Positions 15,595-23,406 of a stretch of 36,871 nucleotides of DNA are shown in pieces. Position numbers and translations under genes: made by a program. The stretch comes from Clostridia bacterium (lineage in GTDB: Bacteria > Bacillota > Clostridia > Oscillospirales > CAG-272). Location of the stretch: NCBI GenBank assembly GCA_017625065.1, contig JAGALS010000014.1, forward strand, positions 1 to 36,871, read 5' to 3'. Numbering within the stretch: position 1 is the first letter of the stretch; each line of letters begins with the position of its first letter. The notes beneath the pieces are model-generated. The model had not been told where the DNA came from and ran no database searches. It saw only the letters and a list, made by a program, of their open reading frames with translations.

Positions 15595-16297
15595 TTGTCA
15601 CACCCCCTTGGTTGCGATCGCTTTTCCCAAACTTCTTCTCGATGATATGCAGGATCTTTGTCAGGATCAAAACCACCACAAGATAAAAGACTGCGGCGAT
15701 CAAGAGCGGGAACAGATAATCAAAGGTACGGGATTGGATCAAGCCGGGGATCTTACCCAGATCATAAATACCAACGTAGCCAACGATCGAGGTTTCCTTC
15801 ACAAGCATAATAAATTCATTGAACAAGGGCGGCAAGGAGTTACGCACCGCTTGCGGAATGATGATCGTACGCATGGTCTGCCAGGTGGAAAGTCCAAGCG
15901 AACGTCCTGCCTCCATTTGTCCGTCATCAATGCTTTCAAAGCCCGCACGGGCGATCTCCGCCACGTAGGCACCGGAATTCAGACCAAAGGTGATGGCACC
16001 GATCATAATACCGTTATCCCAAAATGCAAATACGACGAAATACAGGATCATCAGCTGTAATACAACGGGCGTGCCGCGCACCACAGTGATATAAAAATTA
16101 CAGATCTTTGTGGGAATTTTCAGCTTTCCCGTTTTTTTGTTGATGTAATTCACCATCGCCATGATCACACCCAGTGTGATACCGATCGCCGCGGCGATCA
16201 ATGCGATCAGCAGGGTGTTGCCAAGACCTTCCAGATACATCTTCCAACGGTCCTGAACGATAAAGGCTTTGGCGAAGCGTGTCCATAGAGCTTCCAT
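15584..16297 (-). CDS. Polar amino acid ABC transporter, permease
   Basis: A 237-residue inner-membrane protein of the HisM/GlnP type. It has about five membrane helices and the EAA loop [20 protein letters not shown], followed by [20 protein letters not shown], which is diagnostic of the polar amino acid uptake subfamily. An in-frame ATG 36 bp upstream exists, but the ATG at 16295-16297 has an AGAGGA site and fits the family start. It follows the binding-protein gene after an intercistronic hairpin and overlaps the ATPase gene by 11 bp. Confidence 0.92.
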   Translation of the reverse strand: MEALWTRFAKAFIVQDRWKMYLEGLGNTLLIALIAAAIGITLGVIMAMVNYINKKTGKLKIPTKICNFYITVVRGTPVVLQLMILYFVVFAFWDNGIMIGAITFGLNSGAYVAEIARAGFESIDDGQMEAGRSLGLSTWQTMRTIIIPQAVRNSLPPLFNEFIMLVKETSIVGYVGIYDLGKIPGLIQSRTFDYLFPLLIAAVFYLVVVLILTKILHIIEKKFGKSDRNQGGVTNGK

Positions 16298-16316
16298 AAA
16301 TCCTCTTTCCGTATAT

Positions 16317-16349
16317 GAAGGGTGAAGGCGCAACGCGTCTTCACCCTTC
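16317..16349 (-). promoter_or_regulatory. Intercistronic hairpin between binding-protein and permease genes
   Basis: GAAGGGTGAAG (16317-16327) pairs with CTTCACCCTTC (16339-16349), extended by GCG/CGC. No T-run follows on the minus strand, so it looks like an mRNA-stabilising or partial-termination element. Such elements commonly raise binding-protein output over permease and ATPase. Confidence 0.7.
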
Positions 16350-16360
16350 GTCTGTTCTTT

Positions 16361-17266
16361 TTATTCAGCTGCGTTCAGCATCGTCTGTGCAGGCAGCTTA
16401 TCCATCAAAATGGCATCGATACGGCCTGCCTTCAGGTCTGCCAGAGCCATTGCGTACTTCTCGTACTGCTTGACCTCAGCGCCTGCTGCCTTGACGGTCA
16501 CGGTGATCTCTTCACCGGCATCGTTTTCGGTCTTGTAGGAGTATCCCTCTTCCTTGGTGGCGGCGGTGATGATCAGGTCGCCGCTGGTGCCCTGCTGTAC
16601 GCCAACCTTCTTGCCGGCAAGATCCTTCACGCTGGTGATGGGAGCTTCCTTATCGGAAACGATGACCAGAGTGGAGCTGTAGTACACGTTGGAGAAATCC
16701 ATCTTCTCGGCGCGCTCATCGGAAATGGTAAGGCCTGCTGCAGCCACAGCAAGACCGGTGTCGTTCTGCAATGCGGTGGGGATGGTGTCGAACACGATAT
16801 CCTCAACCTTGATCTTCTTGCCCATATTGACGGCAACCTCATTCATGATCGCCATATCAACACCGACGACTTCATTTTCATAAATGAATTCGAAGGGAGC
16901 AAAGCCGGACTCGGTGTAAACGGTGATGACCTCGGTCGCAGTACCGAAATCCCAAGTGACCTTCAGATCGCCTGCCTCGGGCTTGGTTACGGTGCCGGTG
17001 GTATCCTCGGCATACTTTGCAAGATCGGTGTAGTAAGCCTCGTACTTCGCCATCGTGCCGTCAGCGACCCACTTGTCAACCACTGCATTGACAGCGGCAA
17101 GCAGATCAGCGGAGCCCTTCTTCACGCCGATGCCGAAATCCTCGGTCAGCAGGTCAGCAGCGTCCTTGGCAACGAAATCGTCATTTTTCTTGCCGCATGC
17201 AGAAAGCATCACGACAGAGGTTGCGAGCATCGCAACGACGAGCAAAAGTGTAAGTACCTTTTTCAT
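16361..17266 (-). CDS. Amino acid ABC transporter, substrate-binding lipoprotein
   Basis: A 301-residue solute-binding protein of family 3. The signal peptide MKKVLTLLLVVAMLATSVVM ends in the lipobox LSAC, so the mature protein is anchored by a lipidated Cys at residue 24. The binding fold shows VYTESGFAPFEFIYENEVVG, the family signature GVDMAIMNEVAVNMGKKIKV and a later KVGVQQGTSGDL. A segment of about 70 residues between the lipobox and the first binding-fold strand (GIGVKKGSADLLAAVNAVVD) repeats features of the family C-terminus. It may be a duplicated or permuted piece. The frame extends further upstream, but the ATG at 17264-17266 has an AAAGGA site and starts the signal peptide. Confidence 0.93.
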   Translation of the reverse strand: MKKVLTLLLVVAMLATSVVMLSACGKKNDDFVAKDAADLLTEDFGIGVKKGSADLLAAVNAVVDKWVADGTMAKYEAYYTDLAKYAEDTTGTVTKPEAGDLKVTWDFGTATEVITVYTESGFAPFEFIYENEVVGVDMAIMNEVAVNMGKKIKVEDIVFDTIPTALQNDTGLAVAAAGLTISDERAEKMDFSNVYYSSTLVIVSDKEAPITSVKDLAGKKVGVQQGTSGDLIITAATKEEGYSYKTENDAGEEITVTVKAAGAEVKQYEKYAMALADLKAGRIDAILMDKLPAQTMLNAAE

Positions 17267-17290
17267 GATATGTTTTCCTTTCAAAGCTTT

Positions 17291-17321
17291 GCCTTGATCA
17301 TAGCAAGGCATATTTTGCCTT
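17291..17321 (-). promoter_or_regulatory. Leader with two mutually exclusive hairpins before the binding-protein gene
   Basis: The segment CAAGGCA (17304-17310) can pair with GCCTTG (17291-17296) or, shifted by one base, with TGCCTT (17316-17321). Only one hairpin can form at a time. No T-run follows either, so the purpose is unclear. Confidence 0.4.
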
Positions 17322-17333
17322 TCGGCTATACAT

Positions 17334-17362
17334 ATTATAGCGGATGACCGCCTTTCTGTCAA
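17334..17362 (-). promoter_or_regulatory. Promoter of the amino acid ABC operon
   Basis: Minus strand perfect TTGACA (17357-17362), 17-bp spacer, perfect TATAAT (17334-17339). Confidence 0.87.
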
Positions 17363-17425
17363 GGAGAAATTGTATTTTTATGAATAATAATGAAAGATTT
17401 TTAAATCACTTGTGAAAGAATCGCC

Positions 17426-18544
17426 TCATTCACGCGCCTCAAAAACCGAGGAAGCGATCGCTTCAGCCGCCTCGGCGGCACCGCCGTCGGCACCCACCGT
17501 GAGGTCACAAAGCTCCTCGTTTCGGTATTCATCATCAAGTGAAAGGATGCGGCAGGTCTTATCCCTTGGCGCAAGCGTGCGCGAAACGATATCCAAGATC
17601 ACGCTTTCCCTTCTACGGCGCACAAAAATCAATTTAGCCTTGGAACGGTATCGGTTTTTCAGTGTCAGCGCACCGCAAATGTCAATGGGAAGCACGGCGA
17701 TCTCCCCCGCCTCCACCACACGGTCAAGCTCGGCCGCGGCAGTGCCGAAATGATAGCCGCTGTAGACCGTTGTCTCCAAAAAAGCACCCACCTCCGCTTC
17801 GGCAAGGAAGGCTTCCTTTGTCAAAAAGCGATAATCGGTGTCGCTCTCTCCCTCACGGCGCGGACGGGTCGTGGCGGAGATCGGCTTTTTCATACCGTAT
17901 TCCCGCACAAGGGCCGTGGCGATCTCATTTTTGCCGCTGCCCGTGGGACCGACCAGACAGATCACGCCGCCCTTGCTGACGTCGGGCTTTGGCGCTGCAG
18001 ATGCCTCGCGCAAAATTTCAACAAGATGCAAAAAATCCGCATACGTATTCACCGAAAGCAAACCGGAGAGGTGGTTATTCCAGGGTTTTCTAAATAGCAC
18101 GGGGTAGGTTGCGGGCGAGTGCGAAATATTATGCGCGCCGTCGTCAAGCAAAATATCAAGCCGCACCAGATCCTTGCGCGTGCCAAGCAAAATGTTCTCG
18201 GACGGTACCTCGGGGAAATCCTTTCGCAAGCGAAGCGCACGGGCGCTCATACACGCGGGCGGCACGGCAGACACAAAAAACACCTCCGCCACGTCACAAA
18301 GATCGCGCACGAACTCCTTCGCGCCCTTCAGGATCGGCTGCGAAGCCACAAAATCGGGATTTGAAAAATAGTGGATCCGTCGGTTGATCACCTCGTTGTT
18401 CCCTTCGCCCCAGCTATGGATATCGTAAACGCGCAAAGGGGGATCGATCTGCTCCTCACGGTTGAGCCACTCCAACGCGTATCCGTTACAATCGTACAGC
18501 ACATCGTCCACGTCAAGTCCGATCTGCAATCTGTATTTTTTCAT
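17426..18544 (-). CDS. Fusion of 5'(3')-deoxyribonucleotidase and guanylate kinase-like domain
   Basis: A 372-residue two-domain protein. Residues 1-185 look like a HAD-type 5'(3')-deoxyribonucleotidase: LDVDDVLYDCNG carries the DxDxxL nucleophile motif, EVFFVSAVP is motif II, and LDILLDDGAHNI is the acidic motif. Residues 190-372 look like guanylate kinase: P-loop LVGPTGSGKNEIATAL, then SATTRPRREGESDTDYRFLT and FLETTVYSGYHFGT, which match the GMP-binding segments. The P-loop ends GKN where many family members have GKS or GKG. The ATG at 18542-18544 has only a modest GAGAG site; upstream codons in frame are not conserved-looking. One domain would remove phosphate from (d)NMP and the other would phosphorylate GMP or dGMP, an odd pairing. 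Cytoplasmic; single gene. Confidence 0.82.
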   Translation of the reverse strand: MKKYRLQIGLDVDDVLYDCNGYALEWLNREEQIDPPLRVYDIHSWGEGNNEVINRRIHYFSNPDFVASQPILKGAKEFVRDLCDVAEVFFVSAVPPACMSARALRLRKDFPEVPSENILLGTRKDLVRLDILLDDGAHNISHSPATYPVLFRKPWNNHLSGLLSVNTYADFLHLVEILREASAAPKPDVSKGGVICLVGPTGSGKNEIATALVREYGMKKPISATTRPRREGESDTDYRFLTKEAFLAEAEVGAFLETTVYSGYHFGTAAAELDRVVEAGEIAVLPIDICGALTLKNRYRSKAKLIFVRRRRESVILDIVSRTLAPRDKTCRILSLDDEYRNEELCDLTVGADGGAAEAAEAIASSVFEARE

Positions 18545-18574
18545 AAAGCGCTCTCTTTCTTTTATAGTGCTTTC

Positions 18575-18603
18575 AGTATAGCATACTTCTTGCTTTTTCG
18601 CAA
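18575..18603 (-). promoter_or_regulatory. Promoter of the nucleotidase-kinase fusion gene
   Basis: Minus strand TTGCGA (18598-18603), 17-bp spacer, TGC-TATACT (18575-18580). Confidence 0.75.
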
Positions 18604-18727
18604 GAGCAAGTGCAAAAATGCAAGGGGATGCACTCAAGGTCCCCTTTCAACAAGCTGTGATCCGCGGTAAACGGTCGACACCGCACAGCTCTTTATTCAT
18701 TATTTAGCAATACTTTTTCATATCCTA

Positions 18728-18756
18728 TTGACAAATTGGTAAAACAGTGTTAACAT
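18728..18756 (+). promoter_or_regulatory. Promoter of the yccF-like gene
   Basis: TTGACA (18728-18733), 17-bp spacer, TGT-TAACAT (18751-18756), about 45 bp upstream of the ATG. Confidence 0.75.
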
Positions 18757-18801
18757 AGTAAACGAGGGTGACCTCAAATTTTTTGTGAAAGGAAAAACAC
18801 T

Positions 18802-19158
18802 ATGAAATTCATCGGCAATCTGATCTGGTTCCTCTTTGGCGGCCTTGGTGGCGCGCTCTCCTTCTTCTTCACCGGTCTGCTTTGGTGCATTACCATCATC
18901 GGTATCCCCTTCGGCAGACAGGCGTTCAAGATGGCAAGCCTTGTTCTCGCCCCCTTTGGCAAGACCGTCAACGGCAACTTCGGCTCTCACCCCATCGCAA
19001 ACGTGATCTGGTTCCTCTTCGGCGGCTTTGCTATGGCGATCGCTTATCTGTTTGTCGGCTTGATCTTCTGCGTTACCATCATCGGTATCCCCTTTGGCAA
19101 GCAGGCATTCAAGCTGGCTAAGCTTGCTGCATTCCCCTTCGGCGCAACCATTTCTTAA
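18802..19158 (+). CDS. YccF-domain membrane protein
   Basis: A 118-residue membrane protein of unknown function made of two YccF-type repeats. The first half has NLIWFLFGG and ITIIGIPFGRQAFKMA. The second has NVIWFLFGG and VTIIGIPFGKQAFKLA. The repeats are about 66 residues apart and similar at the DNA level too, so the gene arose by internal duplication, as in the wider family. Each repeat holds a hydrophobic helix pair with a conserved GIPFG turn. The ATG follows a GAAAGGA site. Single gene with its own promoter and terminator. Confidence 0.88.
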   Translation: MKFIGNLIWFLFGGLGGALSFFFTGLLWCITIIGIPFGRQAFKMASLVLAPFGKTVNGNFGSHPIANVIWFLFGGFAMAIAYLFVGLIFCVTIIGIPFGKQAFKLAKLAAFPFGATIS

Positions 19159-19171
19159 GAACATACAAAAT

Positions 19172-19200
19172 AAAAAGTGCCACATTCGTGGCACTTTTTT
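19172..19200. terminator. Bidirectional terminator between the yccF-like and ThyX-like genes
   Basis: AAAAAGTGCCAC (19172-19183) pairs with GTGGCACTTTTT (19188-19199) around an ATTC loop. T-runs lie on both sides, so it suits both convergent units. Confidence 0.9.
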
Positions 19201-19828
19201 ATTTTTCTTCCTTCACGGCGATCAGATCGGCTGCATAGGGCAACGACATGATCCAATCGCAAAGCACGTGCCACTCCGCCAGCTTGTGGGTGCGGCGCGC
19301 ATAGTAAATGTTGATCAGATTTTCATAATTCATAGTCACAGTTCGCATTTGGTCAAACGAGGAGGGCAGCATCTGGATCATATTGTGCCAAGCCTGCTTA
19401 TTGGTCTTATCCTCCACGAATTTGAGGCGCTCGCCTTCAAGATAAGCGATGAGCGCATCCAGCGCGGCAAGTCCGCCCTCATCGAGTCTGTCGTGCGAAA
19501 AGTCACCCCGTTCAAAGGGTTTTACGTGAATTTTATGCATCGTAGAGGTGGAATTGGCGACCGTGCCGACCTTATAGGTATCAAATTCCTTCCACCAATA
19601 TAAAGGTGCGGTGATATCTACCGACACAAAGATCTGGCGCAGAAATTTGCGATGATCGCTCCCCGCGCGCGCAAGGCGCTTTGCAAGATCCAGGTCGTTT
19701 GGACCAAGCACATAATTTCCGTCGCTGTCGTAGGCGCTATCCATACGTGCCCAGCTGTTCATCGGGTTGCGTGCGCCACGAATGGCGTTTTCCATATTCA
19801 TCACAGAGGTGCGTTCCACTTTCAGCAT
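19199..19828 (-). CDS. Uncharacterised protein, possibly ThyX-like
   Basis: A 209-residue soluble protein. The central block has HRKFLRQIFVSVDITAPLYW, then WWKEFDTYKVGTVANSTSTM and HKI. The His/Arg spacing and the Ser-rich run recall the FAD- and dUMP-binding motif of flavin-dependent thymidylate synthase, but the canonical RHRxxS signature is not exact. Similar sequences occur in Firmicutes and phages in my recollection, mostly without assigned function. An ATG 12 bp upstream directly abuts the AAAGG site, too close to be used. The ATG at 19826-19828 lies 1 bp after the dxs stop and about 11 nt from AAGGA. It is therefore probably co-translated with dxs. The function is open. Confidence 0.6.
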   Translation of the reverse strand: MLKVERTSVMNMENAIRGARNPMNSWARMDSAYDSDGNYVLGPNDLDLAKRLARAGSDHRKFLRQIFVSVDITAPLYWWKEFDTYKVGTVANSTSTMHKIHVKPFERGDFSHDRLDEGGLAALDALIAYLEGERLKFVEDKTNKQAWHNMIQMLPSSFDQMRTVTMNYENLINIYYARRTHKLAEWHVLCDWIMSLPYAADLIAVKEEK

Positions 19829-19829
19829 A

Positions 19830-21725
19830 TCACTGACCATCCTTTTCGATCAAATTTTGTGCCGCCTTCACGACCGCATCGGCATCAACGCCTGCCGCCG
19901 CAAAGACCGTTTGCCCCGTTAACGGTGTTAAAAATCCGTTTTCTGTTCCCAAGATCGCATACTTTCTGTGTGCAAGTGCGCCGCGGCGCTTCAACGCATC
20001 GGCAAGGTTCATACCAAAGCCCCCAACGCGCAGCTCCTCCTCCAAAAAGATCAGATCTCCGCAAAGCAAAGGGGCGATCTGTGCAGATAAGCCCCCATAC
20101 GGGGCGATATATTCGCAAAGCAGCACCTGTGTGGAGATGCCTGCGGCGCACAGCTGCTTTGCCGCCTTCAGCGCTTCTGCCGCAATACGTCCGTGCGTGA
20201 CAATGGTGATCCTTGCCGCATCGGTATCCCCCCACGCGCGCACGCCGATCGCCTCATTTTCGGCATCGTGACTGTAAAAAGCTGCAACGATATCGGGATT
20301 TTCGCACCCACTGGGATAGCGGATCGCCGAAATGCCCGTATCAAAGGTCAGCGCCGTCTGCAAGGAACGGCAAAGCCCCGCTCGCGTGACAGGGGCATAA
20401 ATACGCACGTTGGAAAGCTCGGAAAGCATCGCCACGTCAAAGATGCCGTGATGCGTGGGGCCGTCGCCGGGATTGAGACCCGCGCGGTCAATGCAAAGCA
20501 CCACCGGGAGATCCTGCAATGCCGCATCGTGCAAGAGATTGTCATAAGCCCGCTGCAGGAAGGTGGAATACACCGCGACCACGGGACGAAGTCCCCCTGC
20601 CGCAAGCCCCGCGGCAAAGGTCACGGCGTGCCCTTCGGCAATGCCAACGTCGTAAAATTTTTTCGGGTGCGCCTCACGGAACACCTCAAGCCCCGTGCCG
20701 CAGCTCATCGCGGCGGTGATGGCACAGATCCTCTCGTCCCGATCGGCAATGCGGACAAGCTCGTTGCCAAGCGTTTCGGAATAACTCACCCCGTCAGGTG
20801 CCTTTCCTTGCGGTGCAAGCCCGTGATAGGCATTGGGATCCTGCTCGGCAGGGGCATAGCCCTGCCCCTTTTTCGTTTTGACGTGCAAGATCACGGCAGT
20901 GCCCAGCCGCTTCGCGTGGCGCAACAACGCCTCAAGCCCCGCGGTATCGTTCCCCTCCACGGGTCCGCGATAACGGATATCCATATGCTCAAAGATATTT
21001 TCCTTGTAAAACACGTGCTTGATACGGCGCTTGATAAAGCGCAACACCTTGTAAATCAGCCGCCCGATCAAGGGGATGTGCCGCAATGTGCTTGCGGTAA
21101 ATTCCTTGGTCTTCAAATAATTGTGGGAAACACGCAGCTTGGAAAGATGGCGCGCAAGTCGACCCGTGTTAGGGGATATTGACATTTCGTTCTCGTTGAC
21201 GATCACGATCAGCCGCAGATGGCGCGCACAGTTATTCAGACCCTCATAGGCAAGTCCGCCCGTCAGTGCTCCGTCGCCGATCACGGCGACCGTCCACGCA
21301 TCGCTGCCCTTGCGGTATTCCGCCTCCGCCATACCGATCGCCGCCGAGATCGACGTCGAGCTATGCCCCGCGCCGAAGGCATCGTGCGGACTTTCCGTAC
21401 GCTTGGTGAAGCCCGAAATGCCGCCCGCCTGTCGCAGGGTGTCAAACGCCTCTTTCCTGCCGGTCAGGAGCTTATGCACGTAGCTTTGATGTCCCACGTC
21501 AAAAATAACGTGATCCTTGGGGGAGTCAAAAACACGATGGATGGCAAGCGTCAGCTCGACCACGCCGAGGTTTGAAGCAAGGTGTCCCCCGTTTTCGCTA
21601 ACACGGAAGACAAGATAATCGCGGATCTCTGTGGCAAGCGGCTCCATTTTGTCGGGCGCGAGCGCTTTCAGATCCTCGGGTGAGGAGATGCCGCCAAGCA
21701 ACGGCCATTTTTCAAATTGTTCCAA
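19830..21725 (-). CDS. dxs: 1-deoxy-D-xylulose-5-phosphate synthase
   Basis: DXS condenses pyruvate with glyceraldehyde-3-phosphate to DXP, the entry step of the MEP isoprenoid pathway (also thiamine and pyridoxal precursors). The 631-residue, full-length enzyme has the start PEDLKALAPDKMEPLATEIR, the substrate/TPP His in GAGHSSTSIS, the TPP motif GDGALTGGLAYEGLNN, then SISPNTGRL, and DRAGLNPGDGPTHHGIFD in the pyrimidine domain. The start is TTG (21723-21725) behind AAAGGGGAG. The next internal ATG would remove conserved N-terminal residues. It has its own promoter and is followed 1 bp later by the ThyX-like gene. Confidence 0.95.
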   Translation of the reverse strand: MEQFEKWPLLGGISSPEDLKALAPDKMEPLATEIRDYLVFRVSENGGHLASNLGVVELTLAIHRVFDSPKDHVIFDVGHQSYVHKLLTGRKEAFDTLRQAGGISGFTKRTESPHDAFGAGHSSTSISAAIGMAEAEYRKGSDAWTVAVIGDGALTGGLAYEGLNNCARHLRLIVIVNENEMSISPNTGRLARHLSKLRVSHNYLKTKEFTASTLRHIPLIGRLIYKVLRFIKRRIKHVFYKENIFEHMDIRYRGPVEGNDTAGLEALLRHAKRLGTAVILHVKTKKGQGYAPAEQDPNAYHGLAPQGKAPDGVSYSETLGNELVRIADRDERICAITAAMSCGTGLEVFREAHPKKFYDVGIAEGHAVTFAAGLAAGGLRPVVAVYSTFLQRAYDNLLHDAALQDLPVVLCIDRAGLNPGDGPTHHGIFDVAMLSELSNVRIYAPVTRAGLCRSLQTALTFDTGISAIRYPSGCENPDIVAAFYSHDAENEAIGVRAWGDTDAARITIVTHGRIAAEALKAAKQLCAAGISTQVLLCEYIAPYGGLSAQIAPLLCGDLIFLEEELRVGGFGMNLADALKRRGALAHRKYAILGTENGFLTPLTGQTVFAAAGVDADAVVKAAQNLIEKDGQ

Positions 21726-21757
21726 GGCGATCTCCCCTTTCGTTGATATCTTATATC

Positions 21758-21786
21758 AGTATACCACACTTACAAATCTTTTGCAA
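21758..21786 (-). promoter_or_regulatory. Promoter of dxs
   Basis: Minus strand TTGCAA (21781-21786), 17-bp spacer, TGG-TATACT (21758-21763). Confidence 0.78.
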
Positions 21787-21843
21787 GCCAAAAGAAATAA
21801 AAATCACGAACAGCGGCGTGCAGACTCTCGCCGTAAAGCAGTA

Positions 21844-21873
21844 GCCTCTTGCGGCGAAAGTGCCGCAAGAGGC
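21844..21873 (-). terminator. Hairpin after the flippase gene
   Basis: GCCTCTTGCGGC (21844-21855) pairs perfectly with GCCGCAAGAGGC (21862-21873), 7 bp after the flippase stop codon on the minus strand. The T-run is poor, so termination may be partial and could leave read-through into dxs. Confidence 0.55.
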
Positions 21874-21879
21874 CAGCTT

Positions 21880-23346
21880 TTAGCTTTCGGACGGTTTTTC
21901 TTCAACCGTTTTGCTTTTTTGGAACACACTGAGCACGGGATCGCGCATCAAAAGTAGCAGCACGCCATACACCGCAACGCAAGGCAGAACGATCAGCACG
22001 ATGCCCCAGATGCCCTGCGGCGCCACCAGAGAAACGGCATACCCGACACCGCCCATAACCGCGGCAAAAATCGCATACCGAAGCAAGAGCTTGAGCACGG
22101 ACAGCACGCGGATCTCACGGCGCACAAAGTAGAACTGCACCGCGCTGACCACAAGCTCAGCCACGACCGATGCAATCGCAGCACCCCGCGCGGCAAAGGC
22201 GCGAATGAGGAAAAGGTTGAGCACCACGTTGACCAAAGCGCCTGCAAAAACCGATACCGTCAGCAGCTTTTCGCGACCTGTGGGTACCAGATACTGCAAT
22301 CCGATGACGTTGCTGCACCCAAGGATCGGGAACATCAGCACGAAGATCTGTATGATGGGAACGACCGGCTCAAACCCCGGGCCGTAGAATATGGGCACGA
22401 AGCGCGAAAGGATCAGCACAACGCCGACCGCCAAGGGCAGTCCCAGCGCAAAGACCAGACGGAACGAGCCAAAGATCAGTCGGTTGACCTCTTTTCGGTC
22501 GGTTCGCCACAGCACCGCCACGCGCGATGCCATCACCGCGCAAAGCGAGGTGACAAGTGCCATAAGTACGTTGATCAGGCGATGGCTCTGCTCATAATAG
22601 CCGTTTTCAAAGTCCGATTTTGTGATCAGACCGATCATCGTCTTATCCAGCACCGTATAGACCTGAATGGCAAACTGCGACACAAAAAGCGCAAGTGCGG
22701 GCAAGAGATGGCACAGCAAGCGAAGCCGCACACCGCGCACGCGCACGATGTAACGGCGCAAGCCGAAGAAGCTGAGCAAATGGGCAAAAAGCAGCAAGGC
22801 GCAATACAGACAAACGTAGATCACCAGATCCTCTTTTGTCTTGACGAATACAAAAATGCCGACCATCGCCAGAACACGCCCCACGGTGGTACAGGCGGCA
22901 ATGGGTGCAAAGTTTTCCACACCTTGATAAAACCAGGTGACGTCCACGGCAACGGTCAAAATTTCAATGGCGGCGACCGCATACAGCAAGGGCGAGGACG
23001 ACCTTGGCATAATGGTCAGGCAATAAATGAGGCACGCAAGCACGGCTCCGCACACGCGGAACAGCAAGATCTCAAAAAACAGGCGGCTTCGCTCCTCGGG
23101 GCGATCCTTCACACGCGCGATCTGCCGTTGCCCATAGATCGACGTACCCAATGCCGCGGCAAGCGCGAAATAGGACACGATCGACTGCGCGAACGAATAC
23201 TGACCTATCCCCTCTGCCCCAAGCACGCGCGACAGATACGGGGTGGTGATCAGCGGCAGCGCGATGGCAAGGATCTGATAGATCAGATTGAACAGATAGT
23301 TCTGCGCAAAGGAGCGCTCGTGCGAAGCGCCGTCTTGCCTCAACAT
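21880..23346 (-). CDS. Polysaccharide flippase (Wzx/RfbX type)
   Basis: A 488-residue polytopic membrane protein with about 12-14 helices. It would move lipid-linked oligosaccharide units across the membrane. The family start is clear: SFAQNYLFNLIYQILAIALP, then LITTPYLSRVLGAEGIGQYS and ALGTSIYGQRQIAR, typical of Wzx proteins of Gram-positive capsule loci. Start choice is uncertain. The frame reaches back to a TTG at 23388, but the best ribosome site serves a short overlapping frame (23340-23396) whose stop overlaps the ATG at 23344-23346 (ATGTTGA). I take that ATG, read by coupling. Last gene of the glycan operon. Confidence 0.88.
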   Translation of the reverse strand: MLRQDGASHERSFAQNYLFNLIYQILAIALPLITTPYLSRVLGAEGIGQYSFAQSIVSYFALAAALGTSIYGQRQIARVKDRPEERSRLFFEILLFRVCGAVLACLIYCLTIMPRSSSPLLYAVAAIEILTVAVDVTWFYQGVENFAPIAACTTVGRVLAMVGIFVFVKTKEDLVIYVCLYCALLLFAHLLSFFGLRRYIVRVRGVRLRLLCHLLPALALFVSQFAIQVYTVLDKTMIGLITKSDFENGYYEQSHRLINVLMALVTSLCAVMASRVAVLWRTDRKEVNRLIFGSFRLVFALGLPLAVGVVLILSRFVPIFYGPGFEPVVPIIQIFVLMFPILGCSNVIGLQYLVPTGREKLLTVSVFAGALVNVVLNLFLIRAFAARGAAIASVVAELVVSAVQFYFVRREIRVLSVLKLLLRYAIFAAVMGGVGYAVSLVAPQGIWGIVLIVLPCVAVYGVLLLLMRDPVLSVFQKSKTVEEKPSES

Positions 23347-23396
23347 ATCCGACCGACACGCGCGGTGTCGGCTCTTTTTTTGTTCCAATACTTCAT
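23340..23396 (-). CDS. Possible 18-residue leader peptide before the flippase
   Basis: The frame MKYWNKKRADTARVGRIC starts at an ATG with AAGAAGGA placed 4 nt upstream, the best ribosome site in the GT2-flippase gap. It ends in a TGA that overlaps the flippase ATG (ATGTTGA). It contains seven consecutive A residues and a CCGACAC/GTGTCGG hairpin. It may be a coupling leader, or the trace of a frameshift at the A-run that would otherwise join this ATG to the flippase frame. Confidence 0.35.
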   Translation of the reverse strand: MKYWNKKRADTARVGRIC

Positions 23397-23406
23397 ATTA
23401 TCCTTC

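Noticed and set aside
16322..17347. 341-codon plus-strand frame opposite the amino acid binding-protein gene
   Set aside because: Antisense shadow of a lipoprotein gene with clear signal peptide, lipobox and promoter; no domain or ribosome site of its own.
23344..23375. Plus-strand hairpin CCGACAC/GTGTCGG followed by a T-run near the flippase start, resembling a terminator
   Set aside because: No plus-strand gene ends there; it lies within the flippase leader region and may act on antisense RNA at most.
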